NCBI RefSeq assembly: GCF_000226295.1
Contig: NC_016024.1
Span: forward strand, 1,781,501-1,845,500
DNA: 64,000 bases
DNA from: Chloracidobacterium thermophilum B
GTDB taxonomy: Bacteria > Acidobacteriota > Blastocatellia > Chloracidobacteriales > Chloracidobacteriaceae
Reading direction: 5' to 3'
The notes under the pieces are model-generated. The model did no database searches and was not told the origin of the DNA. It saw only the letters and a program-made list of their open reading frames with translations. The translations under genes were made by a program, and so were the position numbers. Of this stretch, positions 8,528 through 18,807 are shown piece after piece (position 1 is the stretch's first letter; every line of letters begins with the position of its first letter).

Positions 8528-9211
8528 TCATTTTACCGAGGTTGCTCTGCGGGAGTCACTTTGACCAAGCGTGCGTCTCACAGAATATATTTCGCCTTTG
8601 TATATCCAGACCTTTATTCCGATAACTCCATACGTTGTGTGTGCTTCTGCAAAACCATAGTCAATATCAGCCCTCAACGTGTGAAGTGGCATTCTGCCTT
8701 CAAGATACTGTTCGCTTCTTGCAATTTCTGCACCGTTGAGCCGTCCTGATACTATTACCCTAACCCCTTGTGCACCAAAACGACGTGAACTCTCAGTCAC
8801 TTTTCGCATTGCCCGCCTGAAAGCGATGCGTTTTTCTATCTGTAAAGCAATTTGCTCTGCTTGCAGTTGGGCATTTAACTCTGGCTTCTGTATCTCTTGT
8901 ATGTATATGCTCACATCCCGACCTGTTTTCTGCTGTATCTCAAGCTTCAATTTGTCTATCTCAGCACCCTTTCTGCCAATGATAACACCTGGACGAGAAG
9001 TATGGACGACAATTTTCAACTTGTTGACAGCACGCTCTATATCAATCGAAGCTACTCCGGCACCAGCAAAACGTTGCTTTAATTCCTTGCGCAAAAAGAA
9101 ATCCTCTGCCACAAGCCTTGCAAACTCTGTATCTTTTCCTGAGTACCAAGTTGAGCGCCAAGGTCTCACAATTCCTAGCCGAAAGCCATAAGGATGAACT
9201 TTTTGCCCCAT
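8528..9211 (-). CDS. rpsC: 30S ribosomal protein S3
   Basis: S3 lines the mRNA entry channel. The 227 residues start [20 protein letters not shown] and contain the KH domain with [20 protein letters not shown], then [18 protein letters not shown] and a C-terminal domain ending [17 protein letters not shown] immediately upstream is also in frame. ATG at 9211 behind an AGGTGA-like site is preferred. It follows rplV by 8 bp. Confidence 0.97.
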   Translation of the reverse strand: MGQKVHPYGFRLGIVRPWRSTWYSGKDTEFARLVAEDFFLRKELKQRFAGAGVASIDIERAVNKLKIVVHTSRPGVIIGRKGAEIDKLKLEIQQKTGRDVSIYIQEIQKPELNAQLQAEQIALQIEKRIAFRRAMRKVTESSRRFGAQGVRVIVSGRLNGAEIARSEQYLEGRMPLHTLRADIDYGFAEAHTTYGVIGIKVWIYKGEIYSVRRTLGQSDSRRATSVK

Positions 9212-9219
9212 CACTTCAC

Positions 9220-9582
9220 CTACTCTTCATTGCCATCAGAGAGTACAAACTTTACAGTAAAGAGCCGACGCTGCTCTCTATAAGCTCTTCCCATTGGAGC
9301 TGGCCGAATACGACGTCGATGCTTTGTCAGCCCGGTGTTTACGTGGCACTCTTTGATAAAAAGTTGCTCTATATTCAGTTTTAGATTGTTTTTCTCAGAT
9401 AGATATTCAGCATTAGATATAGCTGACCACAAAACTTTCTTTAGCACCGAGGCTACTCTCTTTCTACTCAGGTTAAGTAATGCTAAGGCCTCAGTCACGT
9501 TGCGGCCACGTACTTGGTCAATAACCAGCCTTGCTTTCTGGGGCGATCCCTTTGTAGAACGAAGAACTGCTATAAAATGCAT
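9220..9582 (-). CDS. rplV: 50S ribosomal protein L22
   Basis: L22 reaches into the peptide exit tunnel. The 120 residues have the core [20 protein letters not shown] and [20 protein letters not shown]. The beta-hairpin loop [20 protein letters not shown] corresponds to the tunnel tip whose changes give macrolide resistance. The N-terminus is short, and the family start is recognisable ([18 protein letters not shown]). It lies between rpsS and rpsC. Confidence 0.96.
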   Translation of the reverse strand: MHFIAVLRSTKGSPQKARLVIDQVRGRNVTEALALLNLSRKRVASVLKKVLWSAISNAEYLSEKNNLKLNIEQLFIKECHVNTGLTKHRRRIRPAPMGRAYREQRRLFTVKFVLSDGNEE

Positions 9583-9610
9583 TTCCTAGACCTCTTCTTA
9601 AGCACTATAA

Positions 9611-9898
9611 CTACCTACGCTTAGCCGATTTCTCGTTTTTATCCCCTGCATGGCCTTTGAACGTACGTGTTGGGGCAAATTCACCTAGTTTGTGACCTAC
9701 CATATTCTCAGATATAAATACAGGGATGAATTTTTTTCCATTGTGTACAGCAAAGGTGTGCCCAACCATATCTGGTATTATTGTTGACCTCCTCGACCAG
9801 GTTTTGATGACACGTCTTTCGTTTGTTTCTCTCAGCTGCTGGAGAATATCACGTATAGAATTATCTACAAATGGTCCCTTTCTTATTGATCGAGGCAT
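9611..9898 (-). CDS. rpsS: 30S ribosomal protein S19
   Basis: S19 pairs with S13 in the 30S head. The 95 residues start [15 protein letters not shown] and contain [40 protein letters not shown] and [14 protein letters not shown]. An in-frame TTG lies six bases upstream of the ATG, but the GGAG site sits six bases before the ATG at 9898, which settles the start. It is between rplB and rplV. Confidence 0.97.
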   Translation of the reverse strand: MPRSIRKGPFVDNSIRDILQQLRETNERRVIKTWSRRSTIIPDMVGHTFAVHNGKKFIPVFISENMVGHKLGEFAPTRTFKGHAGDKNEKSAKRR

Positions 9899-9918
9899 AC
9901 ACAACTCCTTGAATCAAA

Positions 9919-10740
9919 CTACTTCCTACGCCGAACTATATACTTCTCTGTCTGCTTGTTACGCCGGGTTTTGTAACCACGTGTCGGCATTCCCCAAGGA
10001 GTAACAGGATGTCTTCCACCTGAGGTTTTTCCCTCTCCGCCACCATGTGGGTGATCTACTGGATTCATGGCAACCCCACGAACCTCTGGGCGTAATCCCC
10101 GCCACCGTGCCCGTCCTGCCTTTCCAAGAGATACATTCTCATGATCCAAATTACCTACTTGCCCAATTGTTGCATAGCAATTGACAGGGATTTTTCTCAC
10201 TTCACCAGACGGCATGCGCAACTGAGCCATTTCATCATCCTTAGCAATAAGTTGTGCTTTTGCTCCGGCTGCTCTAACTAACTGCCCTCCCCTCCCTGGC
10301 TTGAGTTCAATGTTGTGCAAGTCGGTTCCAAGCGGTATCTTAGATATCGGAAGTGCATTACCAGGGATAATGTCTGCGTCAGGACCAGATAACACGAACT
10401 GGCCTACTTTGAGGCCGTTCGGTGCAATTATATAACGCTTTTCGCCATCAATATAGTTTACAAGTGCGATCCTTGAGGATCGATTTGGATCATACTCAAT
10501 TCTTGCTACCTTACCAGGTATCCCAAGCTTATCGCGTTTGAAGTCTATGATTCTGTATAGACGCTTGTGCCCCCCACCTCGGTGACGGGTTGTAATTCTC
10601 CCATCGCTATTTCTACCTGAAATCTTCCTCTTCTTCTCCGTTAAGGACTTGAGCGGACGCTCACGTGATAGTTCAGAATCAACGATAAACGTCTGAAAGC
10701 GCCTCGCAGGTGATGTAGGTTTTACACTCTTGATTGGCAT
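9919..10740 (-). CDS. rplB: 50S ribosomal protein L2
   Basis: L2 is needed for subunit joining and peptidyl-transferase assembly. The 273 residues carry the N-terminal [18 protein letters not shown], the RNA-binding [14 protein letters not shown] and [20 protein letters not shown], and the conserved C-terminal [20 protein letters not shown] with the essential histidine. Full length. The DNA is a little less AT-rich here than around rplR, as expected for a Gly/Arg-rich protein. Confidence 0.98.
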   Translation of the reverse strand: MPIKSVKPTSPARRFQTFIVDSELSRERPLKSLTEKKRKISGRNSDGRITTRHRGGGHKRLYRIIDFKRDKLGIPGKVARIEYDPNRSSRIALVNYIDGEKRYIIAPNGLKVGQFVLSGPDADIIPGNALPISKIPLGTDLHNIELKPGRGGQLVRAAGAKAQLIAKDDEMAQLRMPSGEVRKIPVNCYATIGQVGNLDHENVSLGKAGRARWRGLRPEVRGVAMNPVDHPHGGGEGKTSGGRHPVTPWGMPTRGYKTRRNKQTEKYIVRRRK

Positions 10741-10759
10741 AGCAATTCCCTAGTGTATT

Positions 10760-11074
10760 TTACAAAGAATTTGCATAATCTTCTATGCTGTATCCAGGGG
10801 CAAGGGTAACGTAGGCTTTTTTCCAGTCACTCTTCTTGCCTACATAGCGTCCCCGGCGCACCGTCTTACCTCTGTAACTTGCTGTATTTACGGATCTAAC
10901 CTTCACATTGAAGAGCTTTTCTACTGCATTCTTAATGTCTATCTTTTTTGACTTCTTATTGACTCGCAAAACAATCAACTGACCTACATTGAGAGCTTGA
11001 TCTCTCAAGTTGAGGGCTTTCTCACTTACCAGTGGCGATTTTATAACTTCATAGATTTTCATTTTCCCCACCAT
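10760..11074 (-). CDS. rplW: 50S ribosomal protein L23
   Basis: L23 surrounds the tunnel exit and docks trigger factor and SRP. The 104 residues contain IYEVIKSPLVSEKALNLRDQ, KIDIKNAVEKLFNVKVRSVN and GRYVGKKSDWKKAYVTL. The ATG at 11074 shares its A with the rplD stop (TGATG) and has AGGGA five bases before it, so re-initiation after rplD is likely. A second ATG at 11062 would give a more usual N-terminus but has a poorly spaced site. Confidence 0.94.
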   Translation of the reverse strand: MVGKMKIYEVIKSPLVSEKALNLRDQALNVGQLIVLRVNKKSKKIDIKNAVEKLFNVKVRSVNTASYRGKTVRRGRYVGKKSDWKKAYVTLAPGYSIEDYANSL

Positions 11075-11721
11075 CACTGTCCCTGTAGTATCCGGGTCAA
11101 ACATTCAGTTAGAGCGGTAAGTGCTCTTTGGCTAATCAGTATTTTCTCATGCAGAAGGAGATCGTAGATATTGAGACCCAGTGAGTTTATGAGCTTCACG
11201 CCCTCAAGATTTCTTGAAGCAAGCAGTAAGTTTCTGTTTTCCGTTGAGTCCAAGATTAATACCTTATGACGGTCCAACAGTCCAAGTGCACATAACTTAG
11301 ACCTGAAAAGTTTTGTTTTGTGGCTTGGCAGATTAAGGTCATCAACAACAACGACTGCCCCCTCGCGAATTCGTTCAGCAAAAGCAGTTGCAATCGCCTT
11401 CCAACGCTTCTTCCTTGGAAGAGTGTATGACCAATCTCGCGGTTGAGGTCCGTGAACGTTTCCACCACCCTTCCACAAAGGTGAGCGAAGACTTGAAACA
11501 CGTGCCCTTCCCGTCCCCTTCTGCTTCCACAACTTCCTACCTGAGCCAGAGACATCTCCCCTTGTCTTAGTAGCAACCGTTCCTTTACGTCCCCTAGCAC
11601 GATACTCGTGAACAGCTTCCCATATTAGTGTGTTGTTCAGCTTCTGCTCAGATAAAATACTATTTATCTCTAAATCAATGAGCGGCTCGCTGTCTAAGTT
11701 ATACATTTTCACCGTTAACAT
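11074..11721 (-). CDS. rplD: 50S ribosomal protein L4
   Basis: L4 lines the exit tunnel and in enterobacteria also represses the S10 operon. The 215 residues include EAVHEYRARGRKGTVATKTR, then GSGRKLWKQKGTGRARVSS and SLRSPLWKGGGNVHGPQPRD, the tunnel loop. The C-terminal half (VVVVDDLNLPSHKTKLF and onward) is divergent but colinear with the family. ATG at 11721 has AGAGGT in front. An alternative start at 11739 would add six residues. It overlaps rplW as described there. Confidence 0.95.
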   Translation of the reverse strand: MLTVKMYNLDSEPLIDLEINSILSEQKLNNTLIWEAVHEYRARGRKGTVATKTRGDVSGSGRKLWKQKGTGRARVSSLRSPLWKGGGNVHGPQPRDWSYTLPRKKRWKAIATAFAERIREGAVVVVDDLNLPSHKTKLFRSKLCALGLLDRHKVLILDSTENRNLLLASRNLEGVKLINSLGLNIYDLLLHEKILISQRALTALTECLTRILQGQ

Positions 11722-11754
11722 CTTTAGGACCTCTGTCACGGAGCTGAAGCTGAC

Positions 11755-12393
11755 CTATGAAACCGAAGTTTTCTTGATAACAAGATAGCTCCCATTAGCA
11801 CCAGGAACAGCACCTCGGACAAGGATAACCCCTGCACTTTCATCAACCTTTACAATTTTTAGGTTTTTTACTGTGCAGTTTCTATTTCCCATGTGCCCAG
11901 CCATCCGGCTTCCCTTGAAAACCCGCGAAGGAAAAGCCGAGGCTCCAATTGAGCCGGGTGCACGGTGAAACATTGAACCATGTGTCGCGCGCCCACCTCC
12001 AAAGCCATGGCGTTTAACAAAACCAGCAAAACCACGCCCCTTTGACTTCCCGGTAATAGTGACAAGTTCATCTGACTTGAATATGTTAGCTAGAATTAGT
12101 GACCCTATTGGAAAATCATTAACATTCTTCACTCGAAATTCTCTAAGAAGCCGTGTTGGTGGAGTTCCTTTTGCTGTTTTTTCAAAGTGACCACGAAGTG
12201 GCTTCGTTACCTTCCTGGGTGCCTTGGCTTCAACCAATCCAACTTGGATAGCATCATAGCCATCTTTAGCTTGAGTTTTATGCTGAGTTACAACACAAGG
12301 ACCAGCTTTTATGACTGTCACTGGAACCAAGACACCATTCTCTTGGAAAATCTGTGTCATGCCAATTTTTATACCCAAGATACCAGTTGCCAT
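11755..12393 (-). CDS. rplC: 50S ribosomal protein L3
   Basis: L3 starts 50S assembly and sits near the peptidyl-transferase centre. The 212 residues begin [20 protein letters not shown] and carry [20 protein letters not shown], then [20 protein letters not shown] and [20 protein letters not shown]. It includes the Gln-containing loop that is methylated in some bacteria. Its position between rpsJ and rplD is standard. Confidence 0.98.
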   Translation of the reverse strand: MATGILGIKIGMTQIFQENGVLVPVTVIKAGPCVVTQHKTQAKDGYDAIQVGLVEAKAPRKVTKPLRGHFEKTAKGTPPTRLLREFRVKNVNDFPIGSLILANIFKSDELVTITGKSKGRGFAGFVKRHGFGGGRATHGSMFHRAPGSIGASAFPSRVFKGSRMAGHMGNRNCTVKNLKIVKVDESAGVILVRGAVPGANGSYLVIKKTSVS

Positions 12394-12418
12394 ATCAATA
12401 TAGCCCTAACTATACAAA

Positions 12419-12742
12419 CTACTTTTTTTCTTTGAAGAAGGTCTTTATCTGGACGTCAACTCCGGCCGGTAAATCTAGCTTCATAAGAGCATCTACTGTC
12501 TGAGGTGTAGACATCAAAATATCAACCAACCGTTTATGAGTGCGAATTTCAAACTGTTCCCGTGATTTTTTATCTACGTGTGGCGAGCGAAGAACTGTAA
12601 AGCGACTCTTCGACGTAGGCAGCGGGATCGGTCCAGCTACACGCGAACCCGTCCGGCGGGCCGTCTCGACAATTTCCATTGCAGACTGATCGAGTATCCG
12701 ATGGTCGTAAGCTTCCAACCTGATACGTATTTTATCGTTCAT
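12419..12742 (-). CDS. rpsJ: 30S ribosomal protein S10
   Basis: S10 is a 30S head protein; in many bacteria it also joins NusB in antitermination. The 107 residues start [20 protein letters not shown] and contain [20 protein letters not shown] and [18 protein letters not shown]. An in-frame extension would run into tuf; ATG at 12742 is the family start, 34 bp after the tuf stop. The gene straddles the composition change: its 5' half has many G/C-ending codons, its 3' half reads like the AT-rich genes to the left. Confidence 0.97.
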   Translation of the reverse strand: MNDKIRIRLEAYDHRILDQSAMEIVETARRTGSRVAGPIPLPTSKSRFTVLRSPHVDKKSREQFEIRTHKRLVDILMSTPQTVDALMKLDLPAGVDVQIKTFFKEKK

Positions 12743-12776
12743 CTCAGTTCTCCCTAGGCGGCGAGAAAAACCCAAC

Positions 12777-13964
12777 TCATTCGAGGATTTCCGAAATCGT
12801 ACCTGCGCCGACCGTCCGTCCCCCCTCCCGAATCGCAAACCGCAGCCCCTTCTCCATGGCAATCGGCGTAATCAACTCCACCGTCAACGCCACATTGTCC
12901 CCAGGCATCACCATCTCCACCCCCTCCGGCAACTCCGTCACCCCCGTCACGTCCGTCGTCCGAAAGTAAAACTGCGGCCGATACCCCTTGAAAAACGGCG
13001 TGTGCCGCCCACCCTCCTCCTTCGTCAACACGTACACCTCCGCCCGAAACTTCGTGTGCGGCGTAATCGTCCCAGGCTTCGCGATCACCTGCCCCCGCTC
13101 TATCTCCCGCCGCTCCACACCCCGCAGCAGCAACCCCACATTGTCCCCAGCCTGCCCCTGATCCAGCAGCTTCCGAAACATCTCCACCCCAGTCACCACC
13201 GTCTTCCGCGTCGGCCGTATCCCAACCACTTCCACCTCGTCCGACACCTTCACCACACCACGCTCCACACGCCCCGTCGCCACCGTCCCGCGCCCCGATA
13301 TCGAAAACACATCCTCCACGGGCATCAAAAACGGCTTGTCAATGTCCCGCACCGGCGTCGGTATGTAGTTGTCCACCGCCGCCATCAACTCCTCTATCTT
13401 CGCCTCCCACTGCGGCTCCCCGTTCAACGCACCAAGCGCGCTCCCCCGAATCACCGGTATCTCGTCCCCGGGAAAGTCGTACTTCGACAGCAACTCCCGC
13501 ACCTCCAACTCCACCAAATCCAGCAACTCCGCATCGTCCACCATGTCGCACTTGTTCATAAACACCACCATCGCCGGCACCCCAACCTGCCGCGCCAGCA
13601 AGATGTGCTCCCGCGTCTGTGGCATCGGCCCGTCCGTCGCCGCCACCACCAATATCGCCCCGTCCATCTGCGCCGCACCCGTAATCATGTTCTTGATGTA
13701 GTCCGCGTGCCCAGGACAATCCACGTGCGCATAGTGCCGCGTCGCCGTCTCGTACTCCACGTGCGCCGTGTTGATCGTAATCCCACGCGCCTTCTCCTCC
13801 GGCGCCGCATCAATCTGATCGTAGGTCTTCTTCTGTACCTTCGGATTCTTCTTCGCCAACACCGACGTAATCGCCGCCGTCAACGTCGTCTTCCCGTGAT
13901 CCACATGCCCAATCGTCCCAATGTTGACGTGCGTCTTACTCCGGTCAAACTTCTCCTTTGACAT
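12777..13964 (-). CDS. tuf: Elongation factor Tu
   Basis: EF-Tu brings aminoacyl-tRNA to the ribosome with GTP. The 395 residues have G1 [10 protein letters not shown], the switch [14 protein letters not shown]3 [14 protein letters not shown]4 NKCD and G5 SAL, then domains 2 and 3 ending in [11 protein letters not shown]. Codon choice is unlike both neighbours: GAG, GTG, GCG, ACG and GGG dominate, whereas most genes right of here prefer GAA, GTC and GCC. This bias leaves a long antisense open frame over the gene, which is not a real gene. It lies between fusA and rpsJ. Confidence 0.98.
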   Translation of the reverse strand: MSKEKFDRSKTHVNIGTIGHVDHGKTTLTAAITSVLAKKNPKVQKKTYDQIDAAPEEKARGITINTAHVEYETATRHYAHVDCPGHADYIKNMITGAAQMDGAILVVAATDGPMPQTREHILLARQVGVPAMVVFMNKCDMVDDAELLDLVELEVRELLSKYDFPGDEIPVIRGSALGALNGEPQWEAKIEELMAAVDNYIPTPVRDIDKPFLMPVEDVFSISGRGTVATGRVERGVVKVSDEVEVVGIRPTRKTVVTGVEMFRKLLDQGQAGDNVGLLLRGVERREIERGQVIAKPGTITPHTKFRAEVYVLTKEEGGRHTPFFKGYRPQFYFRTTDVTGVTELPEGVEMVMPGDNVALTVELITPIAMEKGLRFAIREGGRTVGAGTISEILE

Positions 13965-13998
13965 GGCTACTCCTCAAAAACCAGATTTACCTTGGCAC

Positions 13999-16113
13999 TC
14001 AGTTTGCGGCTGCCCCTTTTGCCTTGGCAATAATCTCTTCAGCCACGGACTTGGGCGCTTCCTCATAGGATTTGAAATGCATGGTGTAAATAGCGCGCCC
14101 TTGCGACATCGAGCGCAACACCGTCGAATAACCAAACATTTCAGAAAGCGGCACTGCTGCAGAAATAATCCGCGAGCCAGCCCGCTCCGAAAAACCTTCA
14201 ATTCGCCCACGGCGTGAACTCAGGTCACCAGTAATCGCTCCAAAGTATTCTTCTGGCGATTCAACTTCCACAGCCATTACCGGCTCCAACAAAACGGGCT
14301 TGGCTTTCTTTGCAGCATCCTGGAAAGCCATCGAGCCTGCAATTTTGAAGGCCATTTCGTTTGAGTCAACCTCATGGTAGCTGCCAAACACCAACTCCAC
14401 CTTGACATCAACAACCTCATAGCCCGCAAGGATTCCACGCTCCATGGCTTCCTTGATACCAGCCTCGACAGCCGGAATATATTCACGTGGTATCACGCCA
14501 CCTACAATTTTGTTCTCAAAAACAAAGCCTGAGCCCGGATCAAGTGGATATAGTTTGATTTCAGCATGTCCATACATCCCACGACCGCCGGTTTGCCGGA
14601 CATATTTTCCAACTCCTTCAGATGGCACACGAATCGTCTCACGATAGGCAACTTGGGGCCGTCCTACATTGGCGTCAACGTTGAACTCCCGCTTCAGGCG
14701 ATCCACAATAATCTCAAGGTGCAACTCTCCCATCCCGGCGATAAGCGTCTGGTTCGTTTCCGGGTCAGTTTTGACCCGGAAGGATGGGTCTTCCTGCGCC
14801 AGACGACCAAGCGCCACACTCAACTTGTCCTGATCCTGCCGCGTCTTCGGCTCAATGGCCACCTCAATGACCGGTGTAGGGAATTCCATTGACTCCAGAA
14901 TAATGGGAGCCTTTTCATCACAGATGGTGTCACCAGTAATCACATTTTTCAGCCCGGCAACAGCCACGATTTCACCAGCATAGGCTTCCTCCAAGTCTTC
15001 ACGCTTGTTGGCGTGCATCTGCATGACCCGGCCTACCCGCTCCTTGACTTCTTTTGTTGAGTTGAGAACGTAGGAGCCAGAGGTCAGAACACCAGAGTAA
15101 ATGCGACAAAAAGCCAGTTGGCCAATATGCTTGTCGGAGAGAATTTTGAAGATCAAACCTGAAAAAGGCTCATCATCTGCAGCGCGGCGAATAGCCTCTT
15201 CACCTGTACGCGGAAGCACACCTTTTACGGGTGGAATATCAACTGGTGAAGGTAGATAGTACACAACAGCGTCCAGTAGCTGTTGAACACCTTTATTCTT
15301 GAAAGCTGAACCGCAAAGAACAGGAACGATATTCATTGCTATTGTTTCACGCCGCAAAACGGCACGCAGCTCAGCTTCTGATATATCCGCCCCCTCCAAG
15401 TACTTTTCGGCAATCTGGTCGTCAACGTCCGCAATCAGCTCGATCATTTTGTCACGAGCAGCTTTTGCCTCATCCAGAAGTGACCCGGTTGGCTGCGAGA
15501 AAAGCATTTTCTGCCCGTTGCTTTCCTCATCCCACCGCACAGCCTGCATGGTGATAAGGTCAACCACGCCCTCAAAAGCATCTTCAGCACCAATAGGATG
15601 AAAGACAGGAATTGGGCGGGCATTGAGGCGGTTGCGAATGGAATCCACGCTTTTGTAGAAGTCAGCACCTGCCCGGTCCATCTTGTTGATGAAGGCAATC
15701 CGAGGAACGCCGTACTTGTTCGCCTGCCGCCAGACGGTTTCAGACTGTGGCTGAACGCCAGCTACTGCATCAAACACTGCCACCGCGCCGTCCAAAACGC
15801 GCAGCGACCGTTCAACCTCAATGGTAAAGTCCACGTGTCCGGGCGTATCAATGATGTTTATCCGGTACTGGTCGCCTTCGACAGCACCACCAAGCCGCCA
15901 GAAGCAGGTTGTCGCTGCAGATGTAATTGTGATCCCACGCTCCTGCTCCTGAACCATGTAGTCCATCGTCGCCGAGCCTTCATGGACCTCCCCCAGTTTG
16001 TGGTTACGGCCCGTGTAGTACAGAATCCGCTCGGTCGTGGTTGTTTTACCGGCATCAATGTGTGCCATGATGCCGATGTTGCGAAACTTGTTCAGCGGCG
16101 CCTTCCGTGCCAT
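13999..16113 (-). CDS. fusA: Elongation factor G
   Basis: EF-G catalyses translocation and, with RRF, ribosome recycling. The 704 residues begin [20 protein letters not shown] with G1 [15 protein letters not shown], the switch I region [12 protein letters not shown]3 [17 protein letters not shown] and G4 [10 protein letters not shown]. Domain IV carries the RETIR and [15 protein letters not shown] stretches, and domain V ends the protein. An upstream in-frame ATG at 16143 lies inside rpsG and was not used. G+C is intermediate and codon use is ordinary for the rest of the window, unlike tuf 34 bp downstream. Confidence 0.98.
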   Translation of the reverse strand: MARKAPLNKFRNIGIMAHIDAGKTTTTERILYYTGRNHKLGEVHEGSATMDYMVQEQERGITITSAATTCFWRLGGAVEGDQYRINIIDTPGHVDFTIEVERSLRVLDGAVAVFDAVAGVQPQSETVWRQANKYGVPRIAFINKMDRAGADFYKSVDSIRNRLNARPIPVFHPIGAEDAFEGVVDLITMQAVRWDEESNGQKMLFSQPTGSLLDEAKAARDKMIELIADVDDQIAEKYLEGADISEAELRAVLRRETIAMNIVPVLCGSAFKNKGVQQLLDAVVYYLPSPVDIPPVKGVLPRTGEEAIRRAADDEPFSGLIFKILSDKHIGQLAFCRIYSGVLTSGSYVLNSTKEVKERVGRVMQMHANKREDLEEAYAGEIVAVAGLKNVITGDTICDEKAPIILESMEFPTPVIEVAIEPKTRQDQDKLSVALGRLAQEDPSFRVKTDPETNQTLIAGMGELHLEIIVDRLKREFNVDANVGRPQVAYRETIRVPSEGVGKYVRQTGGRGMYGHAEIKLYPLDPGSGFVFENKIVGGVIPREYIPAVEAGIKEAMERGILAGYEVVDVKVELVFGSYHEVDSNEMAFKIAGSMAFQDAAKKAKPVLLEPVMAVEVESPEEYFGAITGDLSSRRGRIEGFSERAGSRIISAAVPLSEMFGYSTVLRSMSQGRAIYTMHFKSYEEAPKSVAEEIIAKAKGAAAN

Positions 16114-16136
16114 AACGTCCTCACCACCCCAAAAAA

Positions 16137-16613
<477 letters not shown>

Positions 16614-16674
16614 TTACCCACTCCACCTCAGCCTGAGAAAAACCTTCCCATCTCTTCGGGGACTGCTTCTTCGG

Positions 16675-17094
16675 CTATTTCTTCTTGACGGCAGCACCTT
16701 TTGCTGGTGCACCCTTGCCAGCCTCTTTGGGACGCTTCGCGCCATACTTGGAGCGCCCCTGGCGGCGATTGGCAACACCCACAGAATCCAGTGTCCCACG
16801 CACGACGTGGTAACGGACACCGGGCAGGTCCTTAACCCTTCCGCCCCGAATCAACACAATCGAGTGTTCCTGGAGGTTGTGGCCAATGCCAGGGATGTAC
16901 GTCGTCACCTCAATACCATTGACCAACCGCACACGCGCCACCTTGCGCAGCGCCGAGTTGGGCTTCTTGGGTGTCTGCGTGTACACCCGGGTGCAGACGC
17001 CCCGCTTCTGCGGACATCCCTGTAGGGCAGGACTGCTCGTCTTGTATTTGACTTTCTCCCGTCCTTTCCGAACGAGCTGATTGATCGTTGGCAC
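16675..17094 (-). CDS. rpsL: 30S ribosomal protein S12
   Basis: S12 controls decoding at the A site. The 139 residues contain [17 protein letters not shown], the streptomycin-site loop [17 protein letters not shown] and the second site [18 protein letters not shown], plus a Lys/Ala-rich tail. No ATG fits the family start; GTG at 17094 does, with GGAGG five bases upstream. It is first gene of the str operon, about 120 bp downstream of a strong predicted promoter. The unusual tail ([14 protein letters not shown]) extends the common 124-residue form. Confidence 0.96.
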   Translation of the reverse strand: MPTINQLVRKGREKVKYKTSSPALQGCPQKRGVCTRVYTQTPKKPNSALRKVARVRLVNGIEVTTYIPGIGHNLQEHSIVLIRGGRVKDLPGVRYHVVRGTLDSVGVANRRQGRSKYGAKRPKEAGKGAPAKGAAVKKK

Positions 17095-17215
17095 ACCAAC
17101 CTCCGAAAAAGCCGACGCTAAACAAGAACCGTCATTTCGCAGTGACTTGCCACTCCCAAACGGCTGGCCGTCACCTTGCGAGTGACCCAACGGTTTTCCG
17201 AGTGACGAAACGCCT

Positions 17216-17245
17216 ATACTAAGCGTTTCCCCAAAGAACTGTCAA
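17216..17245 (-). promoter_or_regulatory. Sigma70-type promoter of the str operon
   Basis: On the minus strand there is a perfect -35 box TTGACA (17240-17245), an 18-base spacer, and TAGTAT (17216-17221) as the -10 box. It points at rpsL, about 120 bases away, which leaves room for a leader. The position and quality fit a highly expressed ribosomal operon. The start of transcription would be near 17,208. Confidence 0.65.
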
Positions 17246-17294
17246 GCCCCAATCTGGTTGAGTGTTTCGTGACGCCGGAACTTTGGCTTCCGAG

Positions 17295-17346
17295 CCTGTC
17301 GGGCCCGCCGCCTGGCCAGCACTTCCCGCCCTTCGCGCCCGACAGG
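17295..17346. repeat. 10-bp perfect inverted repeat upstream of the str promoter
   Basis: CCTGTCGGGC at 17295-17304 and GCCCGACAGG at 17337-17346 are exact reverse complements with a 32-base centre that is itself GC-rich. It lies some 50 bp upstream of the -35 box of the str promoter and about 330 bp before the plus-strand ATPase gene. It could be a regulator site or part of a leader transcribed from further right; no T tract follows on either strand, so it is not a standard terminator. Confidence 0.4.
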
Positions 17347-17674
17347 AACCAGGCAGACCAATGTCACCCTCGCTCGCAGGCATTCCCAGACAGACATTCC
17401 CGGACACAAAAAAGCGCTTCGCAACAGTGAGACAACAAAACGGCGTATGATGCAGTTTCAATAGAAGCAGAGCGCACTGAGTCAAGTGGCGTGACGGCTG
17501 AACCTTTGCACGAACGTGGTCAAGCGGCTTCGTGCAAAGTTTTTGGAACGGTGCGTTCTGCTTCTGTTTCAACGTAACGACCTTTACCTGCTGCTCGTTT
17601 CTGCCTACGATTGGTCGCCGGTTCTTCAGTGTAACGGCCACAGTAAGCCACTTACGCTGCTTTTGTGTCCTGCG

Positions 17675-18787
17675 ATGTTACCTGCCGTCGAGGCTTTTGC
17701 GCTTACCAAGCGTTATGGCGCACACCTGGCGCTCGCGGAGGTTTCGCTGCGGGTCGAAGCCGGTGAATTTCTGACCCTTCTCGGTCCTTCGGGATGTGGC
17801 AAGACGACCCTGCTGCGGCTGATTGCCGGACTGACGGCACCTGACGCCGGGCAGATTTATCTGGCTGGACAGGAAGTCACCCACCTGCCGGCATACCGCC
17901 GTCCCGTCCACACGGTGTTTCAGAGCTACGCTCTGTTCCCACACCTGAATGCGTACGACAACATCGCGTTCGGGCTTGCCCGCAAAGGTCATGCGCCGCC
18001 AGCCATCCGGCAGCGCGTCGAAGCCTTGCTGGCACTTGTCGGATTGGAAGGCATTGCCTATCGCTACCCCCATGAACTTTCCGGCGGTCAGCAACAGCGC
18101 GTCGCTCTGGCGCGGGCACTGGCCTGTGAACCGCCGGTGCTCCTGCTCGATGAACCCCTGGCAGCCCTTGATCCACACCTGCGCCGCCACATGCAGCGCG
18201 AGCTGAAAGCCCTCCAGCACCAGCTTGGCACCACCTTCGTCCTGGTCACTCACGACCAGACGGAAGCCCTGATGCTCTCGGACCGGATTGCCGTCCTGCG
18301 TCGCGGACGAATCCTTCAAACCGGAACACCCCAGACGCTCCACGACGAACCCGAAACGGCCTTCGTTGCTTCGTTTATCGGCAACTGCAACCTGCTCCAC
18401 GGACGCTTGCACAGCCTCCAGCCTCCAGAAGCTGGCGTCATCATTGGCGGTGCCATCGTCACCGCCCGGTGCCGCCACAGGGACGTAAAGCCCGGACAGC
18501 CCATCACCCTGGCTGTACGCCCGCAGTCACTCCGGCTTGAACGGGCCAGTGCAGACCAACCCCTTCCGCCGGGTCAGCTCACCGGAGTTGTGACCGAACG
18601 CCTGTACGTCGGGGCCGAAACCCACTGGACGGTCTGCCTTCCAGACGGACAAGCCCTCGTTGCCGCCCTTCGCCCGGAAACACTCCAAACCTGGGAGGTC
18701 GGCTCACAGGTTCACATCAGATGGCACCCGTCCCAGGCCGTCGTCGTCAAACCGGATGCTGCAGCCGACGACGAATCCCCGGTGTAG
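17675..18787 (+). CDS. ABC transporter ATP-binding protein, PotA/spermidine-putrescine type
   Basis: An ATPase that would energise an importer of polyamines or a similar small solute. The 370 residues show Walker A GPSGCGKTTLLRLI, the Q-loop region FQSYALFPHLNAYDNIAF, signature LSGGQQQRVALARAL, Walker B VLLLDEPLAALD, the switch THDQTEALMLSDRIA and a C-terminal TOBE-like half (from about residue 275: GQPITLAVRPQSLRLE). ATG at 17675 is preferred; the frame is open back to 17516. No permease or binding protein is next to it, so the substrate is open. The family also includes sulfate, iron and molybdate importers. Confidence 0.85.
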   Translation: MLPAVEAFALTKRYGAHLALAEVSLRVEAGEFLTLLGPSGCGKTTLLRLIAGLTAPDAGQIYLAGQEVTHLPAYRRPVHTVFQSYALFPHLNAYDNIAFGLARKGHAPPAIRQRVEALLALVGLEGIAYRYPHELSGGQQQRVALARALACEPPVLLLDEPLAALDPHLRRHMQRELKALQHQLGTTFVLVTHDQTEALMLSDRIAVLRRGRILQTGTPQTLHDEPETAFVASFIGNCNLLHGRLHSLQPPEAGVIIGGAIVTARCRHRDVKPGQPITLAVRPQSLRLERASADQPLPPGQLTGVVTERLYVGAETHWTVCLPDGQALVAALRPETLQTWEVGSQVHIRWHPSQAVVVKPDAAADDESPV

Positions 18788-18807
18788 TTCCCCATTGTGC
18801 CGGTACA

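Larger units (their letters stand above)
17095..17674 (-). other. Divergent intergenic region between rpsL and the ABC ATPase gene
   Basis: These 580 bases separate rpsL (minus) from the PotA-like gene (plus). They hold a well-formed minus-strand promoter (17216-17245) and a perfect inverted repeat (17295-17346). A 140-codon minus-strand frame covers 17219-17641 but has no family resemblance and starts in this promoter region, so it was not called. No tRNA or riboswitch was recognised. A promoter for the plus-strand gene is expected near 17,500-17,650 but no clear box was found. Confidence 0.6.

Noticed and set aside
13002-13961. A 319-codon plus-strand reading frame over tuf
   Set aside because: It is antisense to a clear EF-Tu gene, has a low-complexity Pro/Arg/His/Leu make-up, and is explained by the G-ending codons of tuf.
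17219-17641. A 140-codon minus-strand frame upstream of rpsL
   Set aside because: No family resemblance, mixed composition, and it ends on the str promoter; better read as non-coding.
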